Counted from the first letter of the stretch, positions 20,150 through 29,519 are shown. The stretch: DNA of 64,000 bases from Enterovibrio calviensis DSM 14347 (GCF_000621165.1 NZ_JHZA01000008.1:62001-126000); one strand, 5' to 3'. The notes: generated from the sequence alone by a model not told the origin. Made by a program: numbers and translations.

Positions 20150-20806
20150 ATGAAAGGGAAGATCAAAGCGGTTTTGTTTGATTTAGACGGTACGCTGCTC
20201 GATACGGCGCCCGACATGGCAAACGCGGCAAACAATGTCCTTCGCGATCACGGTCTTCCCCCATTAACTGACACACAAATTCAAGCCAACACCAGCCATG
20301 GTGCTCGCGGCTTATTAAAAGCAGGATTTGGTCAATCATTACAGGGCATGGACCTCGACCAACTCAGGTTGGCATTTATCGATCACTATGCAAACAGCAT
20401 ATGTACTGCAACAACCCCTTATGACGGTGTCGACACGCTTCTCTCCGAGCTTACCGAGCGCAAAATTCCTTGGGGAATAATGACCAATAAGCCCGGCTTT
20501 CTCACCGAGATGCTTATCCCCTACTTTCCATTCCTCGCTCACGCCCCTGCGCTTGTTTGCGCTGATACGCTTAGCCGAGCTAAGCCCCATCCAGACCCAC
20601 TTATCTATGCTGCAGGTCTCATTAATGTATTACCTTCTGACTGTTTGTATGTGGGTGACATTAAAAACGACATCGTAGCCGCGAAAGCAGCCAACATGTA
20701 TTCCGCTGTTGCGGCATGGGGTTACATTGGTGACGAGCAGAATCCTTCCGAGTGGGATGCAGATCTTACTTTTAACAGTCCTGTAGGAATTCTGTCATTA
20801 TTCTGA
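20150..20806 (+). CDS. HAD phosphatase, MupP/Gph-like
   Basis: Haloacid-dehalogenase phosphatase of subfamily IA, 218 residues. Motif I is FDLDGTLLDT (nucleophile D11, acid D13), motif II MTNKP, motif III lysine in AKPHPDP, motif IV YVGDIKND. The cap domain and sequence details (ICTATTPYDGVDTLL, PWGIMTNKP, AAWGYIG) resemble MupP, the N-acetylmuramic-acid-6-phosphate phosphatase of Pseudomonas, which also lies next to ubiG. Phosphoglycolate phosphatase (Gph) is the main alternative. If MupP, it would feed the AmgK-MurU cell-wall recycling route; neither partner is in this window. An AAGGATGAGGA ribosome site precedes the ATG. Confidence 0.8.
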   Translation: MKGKIKAVLFDLDGTLLDTAPDMANAANNVLRDHGLPPLTDTQIQANTSHGARGLLKAGFGQSLQGMDLDQLRLAFIDHYANSICTATTPYDGVDTLLSELTERKIPWGIMTNKPGFLTEMLIPYFPFLAHAPALVCADTLSRAKPHPDPLIYAAGLINVLPSDCLYVGDIKNDIVAAKAANMYSAVAAWGYIGDEQNPSEWDADLTFNSPVGILSLF

Positions 20807-21005
20807 TCTTTGTCACACCCGCAAAGCACATAAAATAACCAACTTTCATGCAGTTAAGATGAATCACTGTTTGTATTACTAGGCAAGAATAATATTTTTT
20901 TTTATTTACATCCGTACCCTAAAAATTATTGCATTTTTCTATGCCATTGCATCTTATAGGACAAAAGGGTTAGTAAGCACTAACATAGCAATCATCATCC
21001 CCAAG

Positions 21006-21014
21006 ATATCCACA
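21006..21014 (+). promoter_or_regulatory. DnaA-box-like site upstream of nrdA
   Basis: ATATCCACA differs from the DnaA box TTATCCACA at one base. E. coli nrdAB carries DnaA boxes in its promoter that couple expression to replication, so the position is suggestive. Confidence 0.4.
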
Positions 21015-21083
21015 GAAGACATATATTCGCTAACTTGCAATATCATCAGCTCATCACTATCTTGTTACTCAAGCAAGGCGAAC

Positions 21084-21099
21084 CCCCTATATGTAGTGT
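21084..21099 (+). promoter_or_regulatory. NrdR box upstream of nrdA
   Basis: CCCCTATATGTAGTGT matches the NrdR box pattern (core CTATATRTAG, reading ACACTACATATAG on the other strand). A much weaker TTTAATATTGATCA lies about 31 bases downstream, the spacing expected for paired NrdR boxes. The 400-base nrdA upstream region otherwise shows only A/T-rich sequence and CTTGCAA repeats (near 21034, 21144 and 21164). Confidence 0.65.
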
Positions 21100-21206
21100 T
21101 TGGATGCGTACGCCATCAGTTTAATATTGATCACAATTCTTCCTTGCAACTTGTGAAATCTTGCAAAAACACGTCTTCAGGCAAGGAAATACCGGGAACA
21201 AGATAA

Positions 21207-23486
21207 ATGAACCAACAAATCACCGTCCAAAAGCGCAGCGGCGCAAAGGAAAACATTGATCTAGACAAAATCCACCGCGTTATCGAGTGGGCTGCCAAAG
21301 ACCTAGACAATGTCTCAGTATCACAAGTCGAACTCCGTTCTCATATCCAATTTTACGACGGTATTAAAACTGAAGACATTCACGAAACCATTATCAAAGC
21401 TGCGGCAGATTTGATCTCTGAGCAAACGCCAGACTACCAATATCTGTCAGCGCGCCTCGCGATTTTCCACTTGCGCAAAAAGGCTTACGGCCAGTTCGAA
21501 CCACCTAAGCTTGTTGACCACATTCGTAAGATGGTCGACATGGGCAAGTACGACCATCACATCTTGGAAGACTACACCGAAGAAGAATTGAACATCCTAG
21601 ATGGTTATATCGACCACTGGCGTGATATGAACTTTTCCTATGCTGCGGTTAAGCAATTGGAAGGTAAATATTTGGTACAGAACCGTGTTACTGGCGAAAT
21701 CTACGAAAGTGCACAGTTTTTGTACATTATGGTTGCTGCGTGCCTGTTTGCTAACTATCCGAAAGAAACGCGTCTTGACTACGTTCGCCGTTTCTACGAT
21801 GCCGCTTCACTATTCAAGATTTCACTGCCTACGCCAATCATGTCAGGCGTTCGCACACCGACTCGCCAGTTCAGCTCATGCGTACTGATCGAGTGTGATG
21901 ACAGCCTTGATTCTATCAATGCGACAGCAAGCGCTATTGTGCGTTATGTCAGCCAACGTGCAGGTATTGGTATCAACGCAGGCCGCATTCGTGCCCTTGG
22001 CAGCCCTATTCGTGGCGGCGAAGCATTCCACACGGGTTGTATTCCGTTTTACAAGTACTTCCAAACTGCCGTTAAGTGTTGCTCGCAAGGCGGTGTTCGT
22101 GGCGGTGCAGCCACGCTGTTTTACCCAATGTGGCACCGCGAAGTTGAAAACCTGCTGGTGCTAAAAAACAACCGCGGCGTTGAAGAAAACCGTGTCCGTC
22201 ACATGGACTACGGCGTACAAATCAACAAATTGATGTACACCCGACTGATTAAAGGCGAAAACATTTCACTGTTTTCACCATCGGATGTACCAGGGCTTTA
22301 CGATGCCTTCTTCGCTGACCAAGTAGAATTTGAGCGCCTGTACGTTCAATACGAGCAAGACGTTTCGATTAAGCGTGAAACCGTCAAAGCGGTTGAGCTG
22401 TTTTCATTAATGATGCAAGAGCGCGCTTCAACAGGCCGTATCTACATTCAAAACGTTGATCACTGCAACACGCACAGCCCGTTCGACCCGAAAGTCGCGC
22501 CGATTCGACAGTCAAACCTATGTTTGGAAATCGCATTACCGACCAAACCACTGACCAATGTAGAAGATGACAACGGCGAAATCGCTCTTTGTACGCTGTC
22601 TGCATTCAACTTGGGTGCGATCAAAGAGTTGGACGAGCTTGAAGAGCTGGCTGATTTGACCATCCGTGCGCTTGATTCATTGCTTGATTATCAAGACTAC
22701 CCGTTACCAGCAGCACGCAAAGCCACCATGAACCGCCGTACACTGGGTGTGGGTGTGATCAACTTTGCTTACTACTTGGCTAAGAATGGTGTTCGTTACT
22801 CAGATGGTAGCGCGAACGGCTTGACTCACCGCACCTTCGAAGCGATCCAGTACTACCTACTGAAAGCCTCTGTGGGTCTCGCGAAAGAAAAAGGCGCATG
22901 TCCTTCTTTCAACGAAACCACCTATGCACAAGGTGTGCTGCCGATCGATACCTACAAGCGTGATTTGGACAACGTGTGTGAAGAAGCGCTTCACTATGAC
23001 TGGGAAGCACTGCGTGGTGAAATCGTTGAGCATGGCTTGCGTAACTCAACCTTGTCAGCATTGATGCCATCGGAAACCTCGTCACAAATCTCGAATGCGA
23101 CGAACGGCATCGAACCACCACGTGGTTTTGTGTCAATCAAAGCATCGAAAGACGGTATTCTGAAGCAGGTTGTGCCTGAGTACGACAAGTACAAAGAAAA
23201 CTACGAACTGTTATGGAACATCGAATCAAATGATGGATACCTGCAGTTAGTCGGTATCATGCAGAAATTCGTCGACCAAGCGATTTCTGCTAACACCAAC
23301 TATGACCCAAGCAAACAAGCTGGCGGTAAAACGCCAATGAAATTGCTACTCAAAGATTTGCTGACGGCATACAAGTTGGGTGTGAAAACGCTGTACTACC
23401 ACAACACACGTGATGGCGCTGACGATGCACAACAAGACCTAGCAGCACAAGACGATGACTGCGCAGGCGGTGCTTGCAAAATCTAA
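21207..23486 (+). CDS. nrdA: Ribonucleoside-diphosphate reductase class Ia, alpha subunit
   Basis: Large catalytic subunit that reduces ribonucleotides to deoxyribonucleotides. It has 759 residues (E. coli 761). The N-terminal ATP-cone begins VQKRSGAKENIDLDKIHRV and binds the dATP/ATP activity effector. Active-site residues are visible in RQFSSCVLIEC (C225), NLCLEIALPT (C439, E441), IALCTLSAFN (C462), the tyrosine pair in VKTLYYHNTR, and the C-terminal redox pair CAGGAC. It is followed by an intercistronic hairpin and nrdB. Control by NrdR and perhaps DnaA is predicted upstream. Confidence 0.98.
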   Translation: MNQQITVQKRSGAKENIDLDKIHRVIEWAAKDLDNVSVSQVELRSHIQFYDGIKTEDIHETIIKAAADLISEQTPDYQYLSARLAIFHLRKKAYGQFEPPKLVDHIRKMVDMGKYDHHILEDYTEEELNILDGYIDHWRDMNFSYAAVKQLEGKYLVQNRVTGEIYESAQFLYIMVAACLFANYPKETRLDYVRRFYDAASLFKISLPTPIMSGVRTPTRQFSSCVLIECDDSLDSINATASAIVRYVSQRAGIGINAGRIRALGSPIRGGEAFHTGCIPFYKYFQTAVKCCSQGGVRGGAATLFYPMWHREVENLLVLKNNRGVEENRVRHMDYGVQINKLMYTRLIKGENISLFSPSDVPGLYDAFFADQVEFERLYVQYEQDVSIKRETVKAVELFSLMMQERASTGRIYIQNVDHCNTHSPFDPKVAPIRQSNLCLEIALPTKPLTNVEDDNGEIALCTLSAFNLGAIKELDELEELADLTIRALDSLLDYQDYPLPAARKATMNRRTLGVGVINFAYYLAKNGVRYSDGSANGLTHRTFEAIQYYLLKASVGLAKEKGACPSFNETTYAQGVLPIDTYKRDLDNVCEEALHYDWEALRGEIVEHGLRNSTLSALMPSETSSQISNATNGIEPPRGFVSIKASKDGILKQVVPEYDKYKENYELLWNIESNDGYLQLVGIMQKFVDQAISANTNYDPSKQAGGKTPMKLLLKDLLTAYKLGVKTLYYHNTRDGADDAQQDLAAQDDDCAGGACKI

Positions 23487-23496
23487 TATCTAAACG

Positions 23497-23521
23497 AGAG
23501 GGAGCGTAAGCTCCCTCTTTA
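23497..23521 (+). terminator. nrdA-nrdB intercistronic hairpin, possible partial terminator
   Basis: AGAGGGAGC / GCTCCCTCT perfect 9-bp stem, loop GTAA, then TTT and AAGG. The short U tract suggests partial termination or mRNA stabilisation that sets the nrdA:nrdB ratio. Confidence 0.6.
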
Positions 23522-23552
23522 AGGTTTCATTTTACACGGTATCTTTACGGCA

Positions 23553-24686
23553 ATGGCTTACAGCACTTTTTCAAAAACAAACAATAACGCACTCAAAGAG
23601 CCGATGTTCTTTGGGCAGCCGGTGAACGTAGCGCGCTACGACCAACAAAAGTATGAAATTTTCGAACGACTGATCGAGAAGCAACTTTCGTTTTTCTGGC
23701 GCCCTGAAGAAGTCGATGTTTCTGGCGACCGTATTGATTACAACAAGTTGCCCGAGCATGAAAAACACATTTTCATCAGCAACTTGAAGTACCAAACGCT
23801 ATTGGATTCCATTCAAGGTCGTAGCCCGAACGTTGCATTGCTTCCGTTAGTGTCGATTCCTGAGCTGGAAACGTGGATTGAGACTTGGTCTTTTTCTGAA
23901 ACTATCCACTCGCGTTCTTACACGCATATCATCCGTAATATCGTCAACAACCCGTCTGTGGTGTTTGATGATATCGTCGCTAATGAACAAATCATCAAGC
24001 GTGCGAATGACATTGCCAAGTACTACGATGACCTGATTCAAGCCACCAGCGACTACCATCGCTTAGGTGAAGGTACACACACCATTAACGGCGAAACGGT
24101 TGTGGTTTCTCTTCATGAGTTGAAGAAGAAGCTGTATGTGTGTCTGATGTCAGTAAATGCACTGGAAGCGATTCGTTTCTATGTCAGTTTTGCCTGCTCA
24201 TTTGCGTTTGCGGAACGTGAACTTATGGAAGGCAACGCGAAAATCATCAAGCTCATCGCCCGTGACGAGTCACTGCACTTAACCAGTACTCAGCACATGC
24301 TGAACATTCTGCGCAGCGGCGATGACGATCCTGAGATGGCTGATATCGCAAAAGAGTGCGAGCAAGAGTGCTTTGATTTATTTAAAGAAGCGGCAGAGCA
24401 AGAAAAAGAATGGGCAGAATACCTGTTCAAAGACGGCTCAATGATTGGCTTGAACAAAGATATTCTTTGCCAATATGTGGAATACATTACCAACCTCCGC
24501 ATGTCTGCCGTGGGCCTAAAGCCTGCTTACGCTAACGCGTCTCAAAACCCAATTCCTTGGATCAACGCATGGCTGTCTTCAGACAACGTTCAGGTTGCCC
24601 CACAGGAAGCAGAAATCAGCTCATACCTTGTCGGCCAAATTGATAACGACATGAACATCGATGATTTGGGTGACTTCGAACTATGA
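23553..24686 (+). CDS. nrdB: Ribonucleoside-diphosphate reductase class Ia, beta subunit
   Basis: Small subunit carrying the diferric-tyrosyl radical. It has 377 residues. The radical tyrosine is Y123 in HSRSYTHI (E. coli Y122). Iron ligands D85, E116, H119, E205, E239 and H242 are all present. The C-terminal tail [12 protein letters not shown] matches the NrdA-docking peptide. The stop overlaps the yfaE start (ATGA), coupling it to the ferredoxin that maintains the cofactor. The ribosome site is weak. Confidence 0.98.
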   Translation: MAYSTFSKTNNNALKEPMFFGQPVNVARYDQQKYEIFERLIEKQLSFFWRPEEVDVSGDRIDYNKLPEHEKHIFISNLKYQTLLDSIQGRSPNVALLPLVSIPELETWIETWSFSETIHSRSYTHIIRNIVNNPSVVFDDIVANEQIIKRANDIAKYYDDLIQATSDYHRLGEGTHTINGETVVVSLHELKKKLYVCLMSVNALEAIRFYVSFACSFAFAERELMEGNAKIIKLIARDESLHLTSTQHMLNILRSGDDDPEMADIAKECEQECFDLFKEAAEQEKEWAEYLFKDGSMIGLNKDILCQYVEYITNLRMSAVGLKPAYANASQNPIPWINAWLSSDNVQVAPQEAEISSYLVGQIDNDMNIDDLGDFEL

Positions 24687-24973
24687 GTCAAATCACTATC
24701 AAAGTGAATGGCGAAATGCTGGTGGGTAATACCCACCAGCCACTGCTTGACCAACTCGAACAATCAGGACTTCAGCCTGAATTCCAATGCCGCAACGGTG
24801 TTTGTGGCGCTTGTCGTTGCAAACTCGATAAAGGCTCAGTCAATCAGCAAGATGCCATGGCGTATGTTGCGGCGGGCGAAATCCTGACTTGCGGCGCAGT
24901 GCCTTCTGGCAATGTTGAATTGGAATTCGACTACCAGCTTTCATTTGTAGCAAAAAAAGCCGCGAACCTCTGA
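24683..24973 (+). CDS. yfaE: YfaE, 2Fe-2S ferredoxin for NrdB cofactor maintenance
   Basis: Small plant-type ferredoxin, 96 residues, that donates electrons to rebuild the diferric-tyrosyl cofactor of NrdB. Cluster ligands are C-x4-C-x2-C in [12 protein letters not shown] with the distal cysteine in [10 protein letters not shown]. It overlaps nrdB by 4 bases, the same arrangement as E. coli nrdAB-yfaE. A strong terminator begins in its last codons. Confidence 0.95.
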   Translation: MSQITIKVNGEMLVGNTHQPLLDQLEQSGLQPEFQCRNGVCGACRCKLDKGSVNQQDAMAYVAAGEILTCGAVPSGNVELEFDYQLSFVAKKAANL

Positions 24974-24997
24974 CTCAGGTCTCGCGGCGCTCTTTTT
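24959..24997 (+). terminator. intrinsic terminator of nrdAB-yfaE
   Basis: GCCGCGA and ACCT pair with AGGT and TCGCGGC, loop CTGACTC, followed by a TCTTTTT tail. It begins inside the yfaE coding end. Confidence 0.88.
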
Positions 24998-25074
24998 GCT
25001 ACCCACCCAATGTTTCATCCCATCATCGACGTGTGACCGCTAGAGGTCAGACTCCACCATGCCGACAGGCAGCG

Positions 25075-25161
25075 CCTTTACTGGTGGCCCTGTTTACCGT
25101 ATTGATGATTCTGACCTACTTCGAAGGCTTGGTGATGTTCTTACCCAACCTATTCAAATAG
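25075..25161 (+). pseudogene. remnant of a TRAP-transporter large permease (DctM-like) C-terminus
   Basis: A 28-codon frame ends at a TAG and encodes PLLVALFTVLMILTYFEGLV then MFLPNLFK. This has the shape of the last helix and tail of TRAP large permeases (leucine-rich helix, TY, then LP-hydrophobic end). No start codon, ribosome site or upstream helices exist, although the frame stays open to the preceding terminator without similarity. Its own strong terminator follows at 25185-25216. It looks like the 3' stump of a deleted gene. The family match is from memory and could be chance for so short a hydrophobic stretch. Another 45-codon frame over the same bases (ATG at 25061) lacks a ribosome site. 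Confidence 0.4.
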
Positions 25162-25184
25162 TCATTTCTCATTCCCACTATGAA

Positions 25185-25216
25185 AGCGCGTCTCGCTAAG
25201 AGGCGCGCTTTTTTTG
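25185..25216 (+). terminator. orphan intrinsic terminator
   Basis: AGCGCG plus TCTC pair with GAGG plus CGCGCT (10 pairs, one wobble), loop GCTAA, then seven T. No intact gene precedes it after the yfaE terminator, so it probably belonged to the lost gene whose tail is at 25075-25161. Confidence 0.85.
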
Positions 25217-25474
25217 CGTCTTTTTTTGCACCAAGCTCGTCGCTGTGAAAAGAAGATATCGACTCGATAAACTGACTTAAACATCTTGATAAAGAGAAGG
25301 AAATGAACAGCGGTTAACCCGTATTCATACAATTTCATTGTGTGCCCAAAACAAGGGACATTCGTCGCATTATTATTTAACTATACCTATCAGTGCGTAT
25401 GAACACTTACACCCCTTATCTAAAAGCACTGATGCAAACGCGTTTATTCAAATGCACATGAAGGAGCACCACTG

Positions 25475-26854
25475 ATGGGATTGCACTACGAGAAAAAAAA
25501 TGGCGATAACTGCGAAGACCTATACGAAGAAGCCCTCTCTCGCAAACAGCTACCCAAATTCTCTCTCCCCCAACAAAGCCAACCCGCAGATCTTGTCTCT
25601 CAATTGTTGAAAGATGAGCTTCTGATGGATGGCAATGCACGTCAAAACCTCGCCACCTTCTGTTCCACATGGATGGAACCCAGTGTCCATGAATTGATGG
25701 ATGCGTGCATAGACAAGAACATGATCGACAAAGACGAATACCCACAAACCGCAGAGATTGAAGCGCGTTGTGTCCATATTCTTGCCAATCTTTGGAATAG
25801 CCCCGAAAGCGAAACCACTGTGGGATGCTCGACCACCGGCTCATCAGAAGCGGCCATGTTGGGTGGTCTTGCCATGAAGTGGAACTGGCGCAAGAAACGC
25901 GAAGCCTTAGGGCTTGCCACAGACAAACCCAATATTGTTTGTGGTCCCGTTCAAATCTGCTGGCACAAATTCGCCCGCTATTTTGATGTCGAAATGCGCG
26001 AGATCCCGCTCGATGGTGATGAAGTGGGCATGAACCCCGACAAGCTCTCTCAGTATGTCGATGAAAACACCATTGGTGTCGTCCCTACCCTTGGTGTGAC
26101 CTACACCTGCGTTTACGAACCCGTAGAGGTGATATCGCAAAAGCTTGATGAACTCCAAGCAAAGACAGGGCTAGACATCCCGATTCATGTTGACGGCGCA
26201 TCCGGTGGTTTTATTGCCCCCTTTGTCAGCCCTGAACTGAAATGGGATTTTCGTCTGCCACGTGTCGTTTCTATCAACAGTTCCGGTCACAAATACGGTT
26301 TAGCCCCGCTCGGTGTAGGCTGGGTGATATGGCGAGACAAAAAACATCTGCCCGATGAATTGGTATTTAATGTTGATTACCTTGGCGGAAACATGCCGAC
26401 GTTTGCACTCAACTTCTCGCGTCCAGGCGGGCAAATCGTGGCGCAATACTACAATTTTCTGCGTTTAGGCTTTGAAGGGTACAAGGGCATTCAAGAGTCT
26501 TGCTTAAGCACTGCGCAATGGCTGGCAGACGAAATCGCCAAACTCGGGCCTTTCGATCTGTTCTACAACGGCCGAGGTGGCCTGCCTGCCCTTAGCTACA
26601 GTTTGAAGGAAGGTGATTGGGGCTTCACGCTTTATGATCTTTCTGACCGTATGCGTATGCGCGGCTGGCAAATTGCCTCCTACCCACTTCCAAACAACCG
26701 ACAAGACACCGTGATTCAACGCATCATGATTCGCCATGGCGTGAGCAAAGATATGGTCACTCTGCTGCTTGAAGATCTCAAACGATGTATTGAGTACTTC
26801 AAACAATATCCGCAAGCCAAATCAGGCACTACCTCTTCGTTCCACCACGGCTAG
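25475..26854 (+). CDS. gadB: Glutamate decarboxylase
   Basis: PLP enzyme that converts glutamate to GABA, consuming a cytoplasmic proton; the core of glutamate-dependent acid resistance. It has 459 residues (E. coli GadB 466). The PLP lysine is K273 in SSGHKYG, the phosphate-binding segment is [12 protein letters not shown] (about 118-129), and the aspartate is in HVDGASGGF. The C-terminal tail ends SSFHHG; in E. coli a histidine near the C-terminus inactivates the enzyme at neutral pH, so pH control may be kept. AAGGAG lies 9 bases upstream. It is the first gene of gadB-gadC-glsA. The 260 bases before it hold no feature I could assign confidently. Confidence 0.95.
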   Translation: MGLHYEKKNGDNCEDLYEEALSRKQLPKFSLPQQSQPADLVSQLLKDELLMDGNARQNLATFCSTWMEPSVHELMDACIDKNMIDKDEYPQTAEIEARCVHILANLWNSPESETTVGCSTTGSSEAAMLGGLAMKWNWRKKREALGLATDKPNIVCGPVQICWHKFARYFDVEMREIPLDGDEVGMNPDKLSQYVDENTIGVVPTLGVTYTCVYEPVEVISQKLDELQAKTGLDIPIHVDGASGGFIAPFVSPELKWDFRLPRVVSINSSGHKYGLAPLGVGWVIWRDKKHLPDELVFNVDYLGGNMPTFALNFSRPGGQIVAQYYNFLRLGFEGYKGIQESCLSTAQWLADEIAKLGPFDLFYNGRGGLPALSYSLKEGDWGFTLYDLSDRMRMRGWQIASYPLPNNRQDTVIQRIMIRHGVSKDMVTLLLEDLKRCIEYFKQYPQAKSGTTSSFHHG

Positions 26855-26940
26855 TCCTAATCTAGTCGGGTTTAACGAATCGTTTAATTTAGTCCAAAGG
26901 CCACCACCTCGCGTGGCCTTCACTCCAAGGGATTAAAATA

Positions 26941-28488
26941 ATGGCTAACAAAAACAACACCGCCGCCGCTGGCAAGATCAGCGTGGTGACATTTGCCATC
27001 ATGAATATCGTGGCAGTCGTCAGCTTACGTGGGCTGCCCGCTGAAGCAGAATATGGTCTCAGCTCCGTTTTTTTCTATGTCTTTGCCGCCGTATTCTTTC
27101 TGATACCCGTTTCATTAGTTGCCGCAGAGCTCGCAACTGGCTGGCCAGAAAAGGGGGGGATATTTCGATGGGTGGGTGAGGCCTTTGGCCCAAAACTGGC
27201 TTTTATGGCCATGTTCTTATTGTTTGTTCAGGTGTGCGTATGGTTTCCGACAGCACTCACATTTGGTGCTGTGTCCTTGGCCTTCATTGGGCCAGACCAA
27301 ACGTTTGATGCGGCGCTTTCCGAGAATAAGTTCTTTGTCCTCGCCATCGTATTAGCCATCTACTGGTTTGCCACGTTTATCGCCTTTCGAGGTGTGGCTG
27401 CATTTACGCTGCTCTCCAAGTGGGGTGGTATTGTCGGGACCATCATCCCCGCCATTATTCTGATCATTTTAGGCTTTGCCTTCCTGTTCAGTGGCGAAAA
27501 AATACAGATTGAAATGGAATGGAAAGACGTCGTTCCTGATCTATCAAATTTCAATAATGTGGTACTCGCAGCCAGCATTTTCCTGTTTTACGCAGGGATG
27601 GAAATGAACGCCATCCACGTCAAAGACCTCGACAACCCCACACGCTCTTACCCCATCGCCATTGGTATTGCGGCGCTTGGCACCGTGGTGATCTTTGTTC
27701 TTGGAACCCTTGCCATCGCCTTCGTTATTCCAAGCGCCGACATCAATCTGACGCAGAGTTTATTGGTGGCGTACTTCGATATGTTCCGATGGGCAGGGCT
27801 AAGTTTCTTAGGCCCCATCATGGCAATCTGTCTCGCCATCGGCGTGTTGGCTGGTATCGTCACTTGGGTCGCAGGCCCTTCTACTGGCCTATTGGAAGTG
27901 GCCAAAGCGGGTTATATGCCTCGGTTTTGGCAGCAAACTAACAAGAATGGCATGGCTATCCATATCCTGTTGGTTCAGGGGATTATCGTCAGTTTTCTCG
28001 CCGTGACCTTTGTCGTTCTGCCTTCAGTCGAAGCTGCTTATCAAATCCTTAGCCAACTCGCTGCGGTTATCTATCTCACCCTGTATATGCTGATGTTTTC
28101 CGCTGCCATTTATCTGCGATTTAGCCAACCTAACCGCCCTCGTCCCTACAATGTACCGGGAGGAAAAACGGGGTTATACATATTTGCAGGAATTGGCTTC
28201 ACAGCATCCGCCATTGCCTTTGCTTTTAGCTTCATCCCGCCGAGCCAAATTGCCGTTGGCAGCCCAACGGTGTTCATCTCTATTTTGGTGGGATTAAGCC
28301 TATTTTTCATCGCGATTCCCTTTATCATCTACGCGGCGCGTAAACCCCATTGGCGTGAAGAAAACTCTGACTTTGCCCCGTTCACATGGCAGATTGAAGG
28401 CGTGCATCCCGGCCTGCAAAATGATTCCAACACGCACACCGAAGGCGTGACAGCGATTCATCGCGAAGGCAAAGGAGAAGCATCATGA
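26941..28488 (+). CDS. gadC: Glutamate:GABA antiporter
   Basis: Inner-membrane APC-superfamily exchanger that brings in glutamate (or glutamine) and exports GABA. It has 515 residues (E. coli GadC 511). About 12 membrane helices are seen, with the characteristic N-terminal segment FAIMNIVAVVSLRGLPAEAE and a hydrophilic C-terminal tail (about 472-515) comparable to the GadC C-plug that closes the carrier at neutral pH. A hairpin (AAGGCCAC / GTGGCCTT, 26897-26920) lies between gadB and this gene, and AAGGGA serves as ribosome site. The stop overlaps glsA (ATGA). Confidence 0.93.
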   Translation: MANKNNTAAAGKISVVTFAIMNIVAVVSLRGLPAEAEYGLSSVFFYVFAAVFFLIPVSLVAAELATGWPEKGGIFRWVGEAFGPKLAFMAMFLLFVQVCVWFPTALTFGAVSLAFIGPDQTFDAALSENKFFVLAIVLAIYWFATFIAFRGVAAFTLLSKWGGIVGTIIPAIILIILGFAFLFSGEKIQIEMEWKDVVPDLSNFNNVVLAASIFLFYAGMEMNAIHVKDLDNPTRSYPIAIGIAALGTVVIFVLGTLAIAFVIPSADINLTQSLLVAYFDMFRWAGLSFLGPIMAICLAIGVLAGIVTWVAGPSTGLLEVAKAGYMPRFWQQTNKNGMAIHILLVQGIIVSFLAVTFVVLPSVEAAYQILSQLAAVIYLTLYMLMFSAAIYLRFSQPNRPRPYNVPGGKTGLYIFAGIGFTASAIAFAFSFIPPSQIAVGSPTVFISILVGLSLFFIAIPFIIYAARKPHWREENSDFAPFTWQIEGVHPGLQNDSNTHTEGVTAIHREGKGEAS

Positions 28489-29426
28489 GAACCTTGCCTC
28501 CTGCTAGCGTTCTGCAATCATTGGTTGATGAAACCTATGCGCAATTTAAAGCCTTGCCGGGTGGGGAGAATGCCAGCTATATCCCCTATCTTGCGTCAGT
28601 GCCTTCAGATCTTGCGGCATTGGTCATTGTGACCGCCAATGGCGATATCTATCAGGCGGGTGACAGTAACTATGGGTTTGCTATCGAGTCCATATCAAAA
28701 GTCGCCACGCTGGCACTGCTAATGGAAGATGTTGGCCCTGAAACAGTACGTGAAAAAATTGGCGCTGAACCGACGGGTCTGCCCTTCAATTCCGTCATGG
28801 CATTGTGTGAACATCAAGATAAGCCGCTCTCTCCTCTCGTGAATGCGGGTGCTATGGCGAGCGTCAGTTTGCTGAATGCAACAGACCCAGAAAACCGATG
28901 GGCTCGCATTCTCGACATGCAGCGGCGGATCACCGCAAACACCATCATGCTCTCTGATGAAATCAACGAGTCCGAACAGACAACGAACTTCCATAATCGC
29001 GGCATTGCGTGGCTGCTGTATGCGGCTGGGAATTGTTTCTGTGACCCCATGGAAGCGTGCGATGTTTATACGCGGCAATGCTCAACGCTGGTGACATGCA
29101 AAGATTTGGCAGTCATGAGCGCGACACTGGCCAATCGCGGTATGAACCCTATCTCCAATGAGCAAATCATCGCGGCGCAAAACGTGGCTCCGGTACTTGC
29201 GGAAATGACAATGGAAGGTCTGTATGACTATTCAGGAGATTGGGCTTTCGAAGTGGGTTTACCCGGGAAAAGCGGCGTGGGTGGCGGTGTGCTGGCTGTC
29301 GCCCCTGGAAAACTCGGTATCGCCGCGTTTTCGCCACCGCTAGATGAATCCGGCAACAGTGTTCGAGCGCAGCGGATGATTGCCCACGTCGCCAAGACGC
29401 TCAATTTGAGTATCTATGCCGCATGA
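28485..29426 (+). CDS. glsA: Glutaminase
   Basis: Hydrolyses glutamine to glutamate and ammonia. It has 313 residues with the beta-lactamase-like fold. The catalytic S69-x-x-K72 is in ESISKVATL, and downstream motifs NAGAMASVSL, CDVYTRQCS and GLPGKSGVGGG match the family. It overlaps gadC by 4 bases. Ammonia release consumes a proton, and the glutamate feeds GadB. Glutaminase with GadC gives glutamine-dependent acid resistance in E. coli, and a gadB-gadC-glsA order is also known from Brucella. A bidirectional terminator follows. Confidence 0.95.
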   Translation: MRTLPPASVLQSLVDETYAQFKALPGGENASYIPYLASVPSDLAALVIVTANGDIYQAGDSNYGFAIESISKVATLALLMEDVGPETVREKIGAEPTGLPFNSVMALCEHQDKPLSPLVNAGAMASVSLLNATDPENRWARILDMQRRITANTIMLSDEINESEQTTNFHNRGIAWLLYAAGNCFCDPMEACDVYTRQCSTLVTCKDLAVMSATLANRGMNPISNEQIIAAQNVAPVLAEMTMEGLYDYSGDWAFEVGLPGKSGVGGGVLAVAPGKLGIAAFSPPLDESGNSVRAQRMIAHVAKTLNLSIYAA

Positions 29427-29468
29427 ATCGTTGCCGCGTGAGTCGTTGCTGTTTCTCTTCTCAATAAA

Positions 29469-29494
29469 AAACGCCTGACAGTATCAGGCGTTTT
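29469..29494. terminator. bidirectional terminator, glsA / cinA-like
   Basis: ACGCCTGA / TCAGGCGT stem, loop CAGTA, with AAAAA before and TTTT after. It lies between convergent genes. Confidence 0.9.
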
Positions 29495-29519
29495 CAAAGC
29501 ATGTTCTACTAAACGTGCG

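Noticed and set aside
25061-25198. 45-codon frame starting MPTGSAFTGG after yfaE
   Set aside because: No ribosome site, and it overlaps the TRAP-like hydrophobic stump in another frame, which is the better explanation.
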